A DNA stretch of 64,000 bases from Allacma fusca (Eukaryota > Arthropoda > Collembola > Symphypleona > Sminthuridae), in the NCBI GenBank assembly GCA_947179485.1, contig OX359247.1, positions 45,357,131 to 45,421,130 on the forward strand, in the 5' to 3' direction. Position numbers and translations under genes: made by a program. The notes below the pieces were generated by a model. That model was not told where the DNA came from. It saw nothing but the letters and a program-made list of their open reading frames with translations, and did not search any database. Positions 1-14,100 of the stretch are shown here, piece after piece (position 1 is the stretch's first letter; the number at the start of each line of letters is the position of its first letter).

Positions 1-2104
1 TTTTCAATACTGTAAATTTAGGAATAATGCTTTAAAATTGACAGAAGACCTCTCTCAAATTAGTGAGACCTTTATAATTATACGTAAGAGTAATGTTTGA
101 AGTTATCGATACGTAATTACGATATGTAATGAATAAAACATGGAACGACTTTTATATGACAAATTTGTTTTCCCCCTGAAAAAACACTGGCATCCCTCAA
201 ACTGCCACCCTGGTCAACTGGCACTATATCGTTATATATGTATACAATGTACATACATATATAAAGCTGCCGGATCCTGGTGAGCTAAATAGTAGGCTCC
301 CAATTTTCATTGCAAGATTTATTCCTGGTTGTAGAAAACCTAATATGTATAACCTCCATATTGGCAATTTTAGAGCGATTTAATAGTGATTTCATAGAAA
401 ATAACTAGACCGTTAGGGTAGTATAGGATAAGACAATAACACTTACTGTGCCAGTGTTCAGTGTATAGGCCCAAGATACGATTTCCTCCCACTCTATTCC
501 ATTTATGGGGCAATGGCAAATATTTTCAATTCCTTTATGAATTGTTTCAATATTCTTCCACATTTTTTCATCTTACTAGTTCTAAAACTCCTGATATAGG
601 AGCAATGTCAGGACGTTTTGGAAAAAGGCAAATTTTGAAAGTTTTAAAATATGTGCTCAAATTTTGACATTGGCTTGTAACCCTAACGTTATGAAATATT
701 TTTATAACCGACAGACCGTCTACGAAAAGTTGGCCAGATCAGACTCTCCTCTCCCTCACCATTGGTTGTAAAGATGAATTTCCCCAACATTGTTCTCGGG
801 TTTTTACGGATCACGTCCAACATTTTCAACGTGCAAAACTGTATGATAGCTCCCTTGTAAGCTCATAAAATTTACCACTAAAAGCATCAAAATATATTTT
901 TACACAAATTTTGAACCTTGAGTATACAATTTAAAACACCCAAAGTTTGACACGTTCAAAACAAACTAGTTACTCGACTTTCCATTACCTGGAAGTTTTT
1001 GTGTCTCAAGATGAAACGTAGGGGAATTATATGTTTACCATTGCCCCTAATGCTGGCTAGGGCGGGGTAGCATTGGCTATACTTTTCACCCTCCACATCG
1101 AGTGAAAATAATGCAACTGTAGGACAGTGTAGCACATGGAGTAATGCTAGCAGCTGCATTATAAACTCTTTAAAAAAAGATTTTTTCCCCAAAATAAAAT
1201 GCATGCCAAATTCTGAATGGTTAATTACATGTCGCCATACCGCGGTCAATTTTGTTATAGCACAAATTTAGAATAATTATTATTAGGTAAACCTGAAAAA
1301 GTAAACTTTAGAAATATTTACATGAAAATAGTACACGTAGTAAGCCATGATTTTTTTACAGTAGACTGCTTTGCCAAATAGTAGCTAGTTTACTAAAACA
1401 GTAGGCATCTGGCATACATATCTACTATACATACATATCTACAGTATACCTACCTCGGTCAACTGATGCCTACCTTCTACAGTAAAAATTCCTCCTACAC
1501 ATTCTCTCCCCAGTAGTTAATAATTATATGTAATTATCTTTTATGACACATGCTAAAATTACCTTTTAAAATTCACATATTTTGTTTATATGTTATTCAA
1601 TGATCAACGATTAAGAACTGACTAGAATCACCGTGGGTAAAGTGAGGTTTAAGGAAACCTTGTTGGCAGTGAGTAAATTTATGTATGTACATATATAAAC
1701 ACTTTCTCAGGATCTAATTACATATGATTGATGGAAAACGAGACCGGTTAGGCTTGAACAGCAACTTTAGGCCACTTGGAATTTCACACGTCTAAAATTG
1801 AACTGTCCAAAATAATTATGAATGTGAAGAAACAGTCATTACAATTACTCAGTGGGAACCGTAATTAGAAGTTGGTCGTCTTCTGAAGTATAAAGTCGAA
1901 TTGATACTTTCATTTGCTCTCATTGTATCCCCGAATCTTGCAAATCACTTTATAGTTGTTCGCAACCTAATTCCATTAACTTCAAATCTTTCAGGTTCCC
2001 CTGGAGAAAATCAAAGGCAGTGAAACTCTTTCTCAGAATTTTATGAACACGTTGTTCATAAATTAAAAGAAAATATCTACAGTTTCGGATCCAATCACAA
2101 CAGA
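1..2104. other. Upstream non-coding DNA
   Basis: AT-rich sequence with short TA/CATA runs (for example 231-262) and no ORF I can support. The stretch around 780-880 resembles the sequence on both sides of the hAT element in the large FAS intron (about 5460-5520 and 6849-6905), so it looks like a second, diverged copy of an old interspersed repeat. A possible 5'-UTR splice acceptor lies just before the FAS start codon (CTACAG at about 2078-2083), so the true promoter may be further upstream. I see no convincing core promoter. Confidence 0.5.
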
Positions 2105-5100
2105 ATGATCGGCAACGAGGAAATCGTAATTAGTGGCATTGCTGGGAGATTTCCAGAATCTGCTAACATGGAGGAATTTTGGGACAATCTGTACAATGGA
2201 GTAGACATGGTTACAGGTAATATGTGCTTCGCATCTCATTTCAATCTGTATGCATGCTTTTGTCCGCACGGGTAGTTAACCTGGGGAGATGAAAATGTTC
2301 AGTAGTAGAAATATTTGACGGACTGATATGGTCGAGACAATAATAATAATTGCAAATAAAAAAAGTTAGAATAAACGATGAGATATGTTAATTCGCCTTA
2401 TGCACATATTCATATACAGTTTTGCTATCCTTCATCGGTATACACATTTGCCAGAACCAAAATTTCCAAAGTGCAGTGAAGATGAATCAATTATTCTTTG
2501 AATTAATTCCTTTTTACTATACACTAAAAATTAGATATACAAGACCGCTGGGACGCCAACTCTTTTTCCATGCCTCGTCGCATGGGTCAGTTGAAGGATC
2601 TGGATAAATTTGATGCTAATTTTATGGGTATTCATGGGAAGCAAGCTGAGAATATGGATCCAAGAATGCGTGAGTATTTTCCTACACTGCACTTATGCCA
2701 GCACAAACTTTGTAAGCCAGTTCATTTTTAATCTATTGCTGAACTCATGGTCCACGAGTTAATTTACTTGCGCTTATACAAGGTTCGGTTCACATTACAT
2801 TTCTATTGTGTCGACTATAGGTAAAAGTTACGCAAAGCGTTAATGCAAATTATTCAAAATTAGTTAGTTATGTAACCTCATACCACTTGTCCAACAAAGT
2901 AGGACAAACGAGACGTATAAGTAGCAGAAAAGATAAATAATCAGTAATTTACTTACATCTCAGAACTTTTGACATAATGATCTGAGCGAATAAATCTTTC
3001 TAGAAATTTTAGAACCTTTAGAGCAGATAGTAGAGAGTAGTAGTCATTTTCTGGAAAGTACTGTCTTCTTATTTTCACTCCCTGAGACTGTAATATAATT
3101 ATTATTGATTTGTAAAAATGATGTTATGCTCAAATGATTCCCCACATAACTAGCAACAGATAAAAATAATTTTATGAACGACACACTGTTTTTGAAAAAT
3201 CTAAAGTTCAGAAACTGTTCTGTTCACCATTTTTGGTCCTGAAGATTCTCATCAACCTAGAACAATGAAATTATCTACAATTTGGTATAAAAATGTATTC
3301 GGAAAATGCTTTAAATTAGAGTAAACAATATCTAGATTTTACAATCTGACCGTTTTGAAAAATATCATACAATTTGTAGATATCAGTAGTATGCTATGGC
3401 AGTAAGTTATCCTAGTAGGGTTGTCTCACGTCAACATGGGGGTACGCATGGTTGAAATTTTTTTACAGTATAAAGGAATGCACGTTATAATGAGTGACGT
3501 AATAAAGGTAACATTTATTATATACTACAGCTTTGGAGGAACCGAATGTGACTTCATAGGGAGAGTGGCTCTATAGGGAGAGTCACCTGTTATTGCAAGC
3601 AATTCGTCACTTGGCTTTGCAATTGCAGATTGTAACCCTTATTACTCCGGCTTACTATCTTGTAAGCCCCGTCTTTAAATAAAATTGTAATTAATATAAA
3701 TAAATAATAACATTTACTACAAATCAGGATATAATATACATTTCTAAAAAATCTTTCTATACACAACAAGTAATCAATTTAGACTATAATTCGAATGAAT
3801 AATTTTAAATGTGATTAAATAATAATTATATTATATAACTCCAATGTGTATTCATAGTTATTGCGACAACGACATACACAAAACCTGATGCAATGCCATG
3901 TCTCTTCTCCTGGTCCATATGAGACAACAATGAAAGTATAATCCCCCTCCCAATTGAAGCAAGTCTTGCTCAGTACCTTAAAAGATTTTCATCGGAGTAG
4001 CTAAAAGTTATAGAAACAACTGTACAGGATCACGACTTGATTCGACACTTATTCAAACTTAAATGATTTCTTTCTGAGAATTAAAAATAATTAATTAGGA
4101 AAAATAGGTCTAAAATCAGCATTAAATTGTGTTGCTATAATAGTAAATATTATCAATTATTAATAATTTAAAAATAGGAAGAATGACTCCTGTTTGTGAC
4201 CAAGAAACGCTTTCCATCACGAACGAATTCGATACTTAATACCAGTGCGTGAAATATTTGTAGTTGCAATTAGCAGGGATGTCAATTTCCAATTTTGTGA
4301 TTACAAATTACAATTAATTATTACTTTTAAAGCTAGATAAATTTATAATATTACAATTAACGATTAATTGGCTTATAACTATTAACTTATAATTATTACG
4401 ATTAACGATTACTTTTAACTATTCATGCCACTGATTTTAATTAATGGTTATTTAAGAAATATTTTTTGAATCGACGATTACAAATAATGATTGCTTTGGA
4501 AGTTTTCTCAACTGATAATTCCAATTTATTAACGATTACTTTGAGTATAACGTTTAGTGATTATTAAAATTAGTAATAATTGCTTTAAAAATAATATTCA
4601 ATGATGGAAATTTAACATTGCGCGACATAGGAGTTGGTTCAGTATCTTACTTGGGAGTTAAATAGGTAATGACAGAGTGTGTTTCAACTTGCAGAGCAAA
4701 GTATGTAGAATCGAGTTCTACAATTCTTCCGGTATAATAACTACTCCGTCACTGGCGATTGACCCACTTCCTCTATATACGTCGCCAGTAAATAAGATTA
4801 ATAATTGCTGTACAAGGTTTCATGTACCCACTTGAGGGAGCGTATCAGTCTTTGATTCCTTGGTTTAAATAATTTGTTTCCAGATTTTCTAAAACTTGTT
4901 TTATTAGCCTGGGCCAAATATTGCGGTCACAGGGGTTCCAAGCGTGTATTAAAGTCGAAACGTTTTGTGGGATTTTAATTAAGCAACTGGCTGGATTTTT
5001 CAATAATATGTTTTGACGCTCGTTTATTAGCGATTTCATTGTCTTTCTTGGGAGCTATCTGGCTATCTGACAGTTCTCTGCGTTGAGAATTCTGAACACG

Positions 5101-8100
5101 AGCCTTCAGCATAGGGAGCAAGGTTGCTATAAATTTAGTCTCAGGAGGAAAATAGAGGAAACTACGAGCCGCGAAGAAGGAAAAATATTTTCCCGCACCA
5201 TTTTTTATGTACAGACTGGCATTCATAAAAAACATTTTAGAACGCTGTGCTTGTACCGAATTCCCAGCAGATTAATCTGCTTCAGAAATGAATTATCTTT
5301 CTAATTCAAAAATTGCGGTTTCAGGACCAAAGAAAGTGAGACAAAGTTTGTTGTTTTAAGGCCTTGCAATAAAAATAAATGATTTCTTTGTCAAAAGATT
5401 CCCCATAAAATTTGTAACAAATTCAACGTTCTAAAATATTTTTGTGAAAGTCAAACAGCTGGATTTCCCCAACATTAATCTCTATTTTTATGGGTCGTTT
5501 CCATAATTCTCAACGTTGGAACCAGTGATGCGACCGATTACGATTATAATCGAAATGTTCGATTTCGAATACAAACCGAATCTAATAGCCAAGAACTATC
5601 GGTTCGGTTGCGTTAATCCGAACATAGTTTGAATGGAATGAACAATCGAAGTTGGTTTATCAAATCGATTAAAGTTCGAACCGATTAGTTAAACTACAAA
5701 TCCAATTTCGATACCGATTCTGTTTTTAATCGCTTTGTATTCGAAATTGGTTTTTCGAACAATCGAATTCCCGCCACAGTTTAAATTCCACAAACGAATT
5801 ATACACCCTACGGTATTTTTACCACGAGGAGAGTAACCACTTGGCTGATGAGGAATGTAGTGAGGAAGTAGAGTCTCAACCTCAACACTTTGAACGTCTT
5901 GAAAATTAATTTTCGTAAATTTAAAAATACATGGAAGCAAATATCATTGATATTGTCACCAGTGACGCTGAAAGCTGTGAGAATACTCCGTAACGCCGAA
6001 AAAACCTATCCGTTGCCCAGAATCATTTTACGTTAAAAGAAAATTTGCATCATTGCAAATACTTCAAGTAAGATTTTAATGCAAATAAGCTTCCTAAATA
6101 TTTTGAAATTACTTAATAGACATACTTATACTGTAACCGTCCAGTGGGGCTTCTACTGGGACAATTTTTTGTCCCGTCGACAGTTCTGTCCAGTTCCGAA
6201 ATCCTCGGGACAAAAACGTTAGTCGCCATTCAGTCCCGAAATAAAATGGGGACAAAGATTTTGTCCCGAAACTGTGCCGATCCCGGTCCCGTCCTGAAAC
6301 CCTCGGGACTTCAAGTCCCGAAATAAGCCCTAACCTCCTCCATAGTATTCTTAAGGTGTCTAACGTTTAATGGTAGGTAATACTTTTATATACATAGATC
6401 AAGCTTTGTTAAATTGTCATCCGGGACCACGAGCAACTTTATGATTCGTTTAAGAAATAAAAACCCAAAAGCAATTAGTTCTTAGTCAATTGTATCAGAC
6501 AATTGACGCGACAGTTCGGGCCGAAAGAACACTTCGTCGCTACGTAATCATTTTCAAGAATTGTTAAATCTTAGACTTTGTTATCTAAATAAATTGAGGA
6601 ATGGATAAACTTAACCGATTAATCGAAAAAACCGATTCGGTACCAACTTCGAACCGAATAACTCGAAGGAAATAACAATCGATACCTAGTTTTGATATTC
6701 GATTCGAATAAATTGTTCGAATTTTTGATTTATTCGATTTGGTTTTGTAAAACCAACTTCGATTTGAAGGCATACTTCGAATCGGTAATCCGAATTCGAA
6801 TACGAACCAACGTCGAGTTTTGAAATAATCGGTTCGATCGCATCACTGGTTGGAACCTGTTAAAAGGTCCCTGAAAGACCTATAAAATCTACGACATTTT
6901 GGGGACTCCTATATTTTGTGCCATCCTACACTATATGACCAAAGGGGATAAAAATGATAGGAACCACTCTCTATATTAAAAATTATATTCCTAAAAACAT
7001 CTTATTAATCAACATTCTGTTTTATAATAATTAGGGAGCGGACACAAATGATGTCATCTGTTGAGCCAGTCAGTCGGTTACTCAATTACATGACGCCGAA
7101 TGACAGACTGAGTCAGTCTTGTTACGCAAAACTGACGTCATTCATTTTAGGGCCTCTTTTAAGCCTCATTCGCACTGGGGACGTGCGTCAAGTTGATGCG
7201 GCGTCATGTGACGCAACACTTCGGCTGCGACTGCAAGTTTGAATGGTCAGCTTTTATGTCCGCACCAGAAAAGCAGCAGAGTCAACTTGCAGTTGCAGTA
7301 AGTGATGCTCCGCTCCAATTGTGTGTGGCTCTATGTTGAAGATTGACGGACACATGCAACATTCATTTGCAGCTTGTTCTGACAAAGCTTCAACTTTTGT
7401 TGCCGCACGTCACATTTTTCTGCAGCACATCATGTGTCGCTCATAAGTGCGGACACGGGTGCAGCACATGCTCCCGCTGCTTGTGTCTCACGCGTCTACA
7501 AGCGTAAAAACACAGCATGTGCAGCCTCTAGTGCGGACGCGCTGCATGTTGCTGCCGGCGGAAAATTGACGCCGGCGTCACTTGCCGCGGCCCAGTGCGG
7601 ATGAGCCATTAAGTTCTCCCATTATTCTTACTCTCACAATCAGACACACGTATGTAGTTATATAGGTTCATTTTAATAGTGAAACATTTGTTTGGGCTAT
7701 ACACATGTAATGTACATACATACATTTTAAATAGCATGGCTAATATTGAGGACAAATATTATTGGGCTACAATCAACCCATCTGAAATTATTAAAAAAAT
7801 AATTTGGGACTATAGTTGAGCTGCGGCAAGGTCCCAAGGAATGGAGCGTGATAGGGCTTTCTGTTTACAGCGAAGGCGCTGCCCGTGTATTACGTTCGCA
7901 GGAACCTCCTCTCCTCGTCTACTACAGCGAGCAAGCAATGCTTGCATGCTGGCAAACGCCTGGCATAGATATGTATGTATGTAAATTACATGTTTCAGAT
8001 TTCCCCCGACTTGACTGCCGGCAGACGCAAATATGCAATTTTTCAACATTTTACAATGTAGTCTTTATGATTTCCTTGAGTTTAAATATTTTTAGAAGTG

Positions 8101-11100
8101 CATATTTGCGTCTGCCGGTAGTCAAATATAATTCCATAATTTCAAAAATATGTACGCGATCTTTCAAAACAACCCGAAATTTTAATTCTGCAAAACTTTA
8201 TATCTAATCTAGTTAGACAATTGAGAAAGGCCATCTTTTTACATTCAAATTGGTATAGCTATAAAAAAATGTTGTCGTTTTCGAGCTTTTTCGGTTTTTG
8301 ACCTTCCTATTGGGATTTATGGTAAAATAAAGTTTTTGTAATAACATTTTTTTCAATCAATTTTGCATCTGATGGGTCCTATAAAAGTGTTTCGTAAAAT
8401 AGTTACTTTCAGGGGGTGGCCGTTTAAAAAAACAGACAGCCAACGACGGAGCATACAACGATTAAATTTTTTTATTCCGTAGAACACCAACTTCATCTTA
8501 CCTACCATTACGCACATACGAATGATGTCATATACAGTCAGTCAATATTGGATATGACGGTGAATGACTGCTTAGTCAGTGAGTCATAAAAAGCCTCTAT
8601 TTGGTATGACATCATTTGTGTCCGCTCCCTTATGGAAACATCAACAGCGAGATATATATCCCCACCACCAGACAATGCCGCAAAATCATTCCCCTGAAAA
8701 CCCCCCTCATGGAAATGAAATGCAATATATGCGTTGCTCCTTTTAGAAGTGCAATATGAACAGGGCATACATAAGTATCCATGCTGTTGAGCCTTGTTTT
8801 CGCTTCCTACGATTCCAAAATATAATCATAGATGTTGATAATAGTATCTACTGAAGATGTAGTAATTGGGAATCTACATAAAATAATTGTTAAATGAACC
8901 ATTCAGGTTTTCTTCTGGAACTGACTCATGAGGCACTTATAGACGCAGGTAAGGAATGTTTTAACTAATTATCTATAATTATATTTATATACTTAACGCT
9001 ACATTTGACATCTGACACAAGAGTCAGTTTTGAATCCATGGAAAGTATTGTAACTTTATTACAAGCGAAAGAGATAGTGATTTACAAGCGTTATGAAGGT
9101 ACACATACATACATACCAGCACACATTTCATTAACAAAGTAGTCCAACGTATTCTACACACTTACAAAAACTTAATTATATGATTTTCGTATCCAATAGG
9201 TTACTTAAGGACAGCTTATGGTTATCTAATAATTAAAAGTCCTGCCTCAAGTCAATGGGTTTGGAATAAAATAATTTGCGTTTAGGCACTTTGATCAACA
9301 TCCTAATTAAATAAATACACTACATGCCTACATATATGTATGCCCAAAAAGACGACTGTGCCTAATTCCCTATTTTGTAGGTTGGGTTTTAAGTGTATAT
9401 TCTTTTATACGTGTATACACATTTTTTTCCTACAAGGTTCTTCAAAAAAATCCTTACACCCAATAAATATGCCAATGTAAAATAGGCGGACATCTTTGGC
9501 ATTTTAGTATGCCAGTAAGTTTTGTATTTCACTTAAGTTGGTCTCAACTGGCATTCTCAGTACAAATAAATACTGCCTTATGATTATATGCCATATTATG
9601 AATTACTTAAATAATATTACGCATTAGTATTTTGAGCTTTGTAAATAATTAATTACTTTTATATTCTGTAGGAATAAATCCCTTCACCATTAGGGGATCT
9701 AAAACAGGAGTTTACCTTGGCTCAAGTGGAGAAGAGTCAATGGAAAGCTTTAAAATTCAAAACGATAGTCCGAGCGGCTACTGCGCTACTGGATCGGTAT
9801 TGTCAATGCTAGCCAACCGGATCTCCTATACATATGACCTGAAGGGACCCAGTATGACCATTGATACAGCTTGCTCGTCCAGTTTACTCGCTCTACATGA
9901 AGCTCTTGTGGCCATAAGAAGTGGCATTTGTGATTCTGCAATTGTTGCAGGGATTCACCTTTGCCTTGATCCAAAAACTACTTTAATGTTTACAAATCTG
10001 GGCATGACTTCCCCGGAAGGGAAATGTAGGTCCTTTGATGCAGCTGGAGAAGGGTATGTTCGAAGTGAAGCTGCGGTTGTCCTGTACATTTGCAAATCCA
10101 ATCAAGCTCGAAGGTCCTATGCAACAATCGTCCACGGGAAAACCAATGTTGATGGTTACAAGCCACAAGGGATTACGTTTCCTTCAGGAATTGTTCAGGA
10201 AAAGCTTTTGAGAGAAGTGTATGCCGAAGCAGGGATTGAACCGAAAGACGTGGATTATGTTGAGGCTCATGGTACAGGAACACAAGCTGGGGACCCCGAG
10301 GAAGTAAATGCACTTTCAAGGGTTTTCTGTGAGGGGAGGGATCCCGATAAGCCCTTGTTGATTGGCTCCGTAAAGAGCAACATGGGACATCCAGAGCCAG
10401 CCTCAGGTTAGCATAATTTGCTTGACATGTAATTACATGTACCCATATAGATGCTTCGGGAAATGTTACATTAGCATTTTTCATGCTACCATAGGATTAT
10501 GCCAAATTGCGAAAGTGATTCTTGCGCATCAGCATGGGATGATTCCTGGAAATTTGCATTACTCAAATCCTAATCCTGCAATTCCGGCATTGCTGGACGG
10601 ACGAATCAAAGTCATTAGTAGAAATACAGAGTTTAACGGCTCTCTCGTCGGCGTCAACTCCTTTGGTTTTGGGGGAGCTAATGTTCATATTTTATTGAAA
10701 CTCACCCCAAAAGTTGAGGAAGCTACGTGGGAACCTACAATTCCAGTAATTGTGCCTTTCTCAGGCAGAACTACCGACGTTGAACTATCAGTTCAGAAAC
10801 TCTTAGAAGCCAGAAATCCTCATTTGGTTAGACTAATTCAAGATGTTTCCCAAGTAACTATCCCAGGACACAACTTTAGGAGTTATGGGATCGAGCATAA
10901 TAATGAAATCAGTTTGAAATGTGAGGAGATAGAAAATGTGGAGAAACGCCCAATTTGGTTCATGTTCTCAGGCATGGGGACCCAGTACTCAGGAATGGTA
11001 CGAGATATGATAAACTTCCAGATATTTCGTGAGTCGATTGAAAAGTCTGTAGCAACCCTCAAAAAGTATGGTTTTGATTTAAAACAAGTTCTTTATAGTG

Positions 11101-14100
11101 AAGATGAGAGTATTCTGGACGACGGGTTGAATTCAATAGTAGCTGTCACAGCTATTCAGGTGGCTCTCATTGATTTGCTCAACGCTTTGGAAATTATCCC
11201 TGATGGTATCTTCGGCCATTCTTTGGGTGAAGTTGCTTGCTCTTATGCCGATGGATGCCTCACAGCAGAACAAACCGTACTTGTATCCTTGGCTAGAGGG
11301 CGTGCTTTTAACAAAGCTAAGATTCCAGGAGCAATGGCCTCCGTGGGATTGACATGGGAAGAAGCCGAACGTCGTTGCCCAAAAAATGTTTACCCAGTCT
11401 GTCACAATGCTATTGATAATGTAACCATCTCTGGTCCTGAGGACCTGGTGAAAATATTTGTGAAGGAATTACAGGATGAAAAGATTTTCGCCAGGAGCGT
11501 CCATTCATCAGGATTTGCTTTTCACAGCAGATACATGAACTGTACAGAACCTTACATGAGAGAATATTTGGCTCAAGTTGTACCCAATCGTACGAATAGA
11601 ACCTCAAGGTGGATTAGTACGTCCGTTCCAGAGTGTAAAAAAAATTCCGATTTAGACAAGTACTGTTCCGTGGACTACTTTGTAAACAATGCTTTAGCTC
11701 CTGTTAGGTTTTATGAAGTTCTTCAGCTTATCCCAGAGAATGCAGTTGTAATTGAAATCGCTCCGCATAATTTAATGAAAGGTATTCTAAAGAGATGCCT
11801 TCACAGTAGTGTATCTTACATTGGTGTAATGGACCGCAAATCTTTGGATAATGTTTTTTATTTCCTTGAATCTCTGGGACAGCTATACCTCGAAGGAGTC
11901 AATCCCAAATTTAGTGTTCTTTATGAAGCTGAAGCAGCCTGTGTTCCCGTTACAACGCCTATGATCAGTCCAGTCATACGTTGGGATCACAGTGATACCT
12001 GGTTTGTACCATCTTGTCAAAATGTAAGATTGTCTATAGTATAATTAATTTCGAGTACTTCTTATTTGAAGTTTTTCTATCGATAGCCATCCAAATTCCC
12101 ACACCTTTAAAAAATTCGTCACTATTTCACTATGAGTTTTGCTTTTCTGTTCTGATAACTTGCCCCCTCCGTTCTTTCCGACCCTTTGATTTGTTCTTGA
12201 TTGTTCAAAAGTAAAACTAATGAGCAATTGGTAATAATTTTATGTATTAATGGTTAAACCTTGGTTTGAAATGGTTTGCAGAGAAGCTGTAAATCTGGGG
12301 GCGCCACAATTCAGATAAACTTGAATGACGACGGGGATTCCTTTTACTCTGGACATGTCATTGACGGACGGATTATTTTCCCAGCTACTGGCTACATGTG
12401 GTTGGTTTGGACAACGTACGCCAACCAGAAGGGGAAAAAACTTTCGGAGCAAGCAATTGTATTTGAGAGCCTACGTTTCGAAAGAAATACAATGCTATCG
12501 CTTGATGGAACGGTTGAGTTTTCAGTAAACATCTTGCCAGGTAGTGGAGATTTCGAAGTATATGAAAGCGACTCCGTAGTATTCCGTGGACGCATTAGAG
12601 AATTGACCATAAGCGATGAAGTTTTTCCGGAACTAGAACATGGACTCAGTTTGAAAGATGAGAGTTCATTACACACCGAAGACTTTTACAAAGAACTGTG
12701 TCTCCGGGGTTATGAATATTCTGGGATTTTTCGAGGAGTTCAGAAAGTCGGAGCGAATGGACAGTGGGCGGAAATTCACTGGGAGAATAATTGGGTCGGG
12801 TTCCTGGACACGTTACTGCAAATTTCAATCATCCAACATTCAAATCGCGGGCTTTACTTGCCAATTCGCCTTCAAAAGGCGATAATAGATCCTCAAAAAT
12901 TTCTTGAATACGGTGAGAATAACAGTTGTATTCCAGTTAATATACTGGACCACGTGAAAACAGTCAAAGCTCCAGGTCTAGAACTCAGGGATTTGAGAGT
13001 ATCTATTGCTCCAAGGCGACCTCTGGTTACTCATCCCAGAATTTCCCAGCAATGCTTCGTACCTTATACAGACGATCTTGAAGGATTAAGTTATCAGCAG
13101 TGTTTAGAATCATTCTTAGCAATAGCCCTAGATAATACACATGGTCGTAAATTTGTGTTCGCAGAAGTAACTTCCACCTTGAATAATGCCATCGCAGCTG
13201 ATTTTGCGAAACATTTACCTCCGAAATTTGAAGACCCTAATATTTTTCTGATAACTGATGACACGGATTCGAATAATAATTATAAAACAATGGGTGTAAC
13301 AGTAGTACCTATGGTGGAAGCAACATTAGTTAAGAATGCGAATTTAGTAGTTGCTTCTGAAGAGTACACCTTCTTGGGAAAAGAAATAGTTACTGAAAAT
13401 GGATTTCTTATAATCCGGGGTGGATCCACAGAACAAAATCTGCCGGAATATCAACTTGTGGCTCAAAAGGTTGAAACGAATTTGCGGTTATATCGTCGAC
13501 TAAAAGAGAAGTCGGTAGAAAGGAAATCAGTTGTAAAAATTACGAACAACAGCTTTGAATGGGTTGAGAAAGCAAAGGCTTTGATAATGAATGATCAATC
13601 AAAGGTATTCTTTTATTCTAAAGGGACTGAACAATACGGCACATTAGGATTTTTTCAATGTTTACTAAGAGAAGGCTATGCGAATATTCGCTGCTACTGT
13701 GCACCAGTTGATTATAATTTAGATTTTCAGAGTCCCCATGGGGATCTAGAACGTCAAATTACTCTGGACTTGGTCTTTAATGTATACCAAAATGAATCTT
13801 GGGGTTATTACTGCAACTTGTCAATTTTGCCAGAAGATTTGAGCAAACCTCGCTCTGTCACTGAATCATTTGTAAATATTTTACATCCTGGAGACCTAAC
13901 AACGGTTCAGTGGATTGAGAGCCCTCTAGTGATAGAAGAAGATGAAAGTAACGTTTGCAACGTACATTATTCATCGTTGAATTTCCGAGATGTGATGTTG
14001 GCAACTGGAAAGTTGTCCAGAGATGCTCTCCCTGGTGACTTGGCATTCCAGGAATGTGTGCTTGGAATTGAATTTGCTGGTGAAATGAACGGAAAATATG

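Larger units (their letters stand above)
7034..8629. mobile_element. Non-autonomous PIF/Harbinger-like element, 1596 bp
   Basis: Terminal inverted repeats are perfect over at least 23 bp (GGGAGCGGACACAAATGATG at the left end and its complement at the right). They are flanked by a TTA duplication at 7031-7033 and 8630-8632. A 3-bp TWA target duplication is typical of PIF/Harbinger. The subterminal regions contain many GACTGAGTCAGTC-like words. There is no transposase ORF. It lies in intron 2 of the fatty acid synthase gene and holds a second element of the same kind. Confidence 0.8.

Noticed and set aside
461-667. 68-aa ORF upstream of fatty acid synthase
   Set aside because: No motif, no splice or promoter context, and composition like the surrounding AT-rich DNA.
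12240-12452. Minus-strand ORFs across the fatty acid synthase exons
   Set aside because: Shadows of the real coding frame; none shows a recognisable domain.
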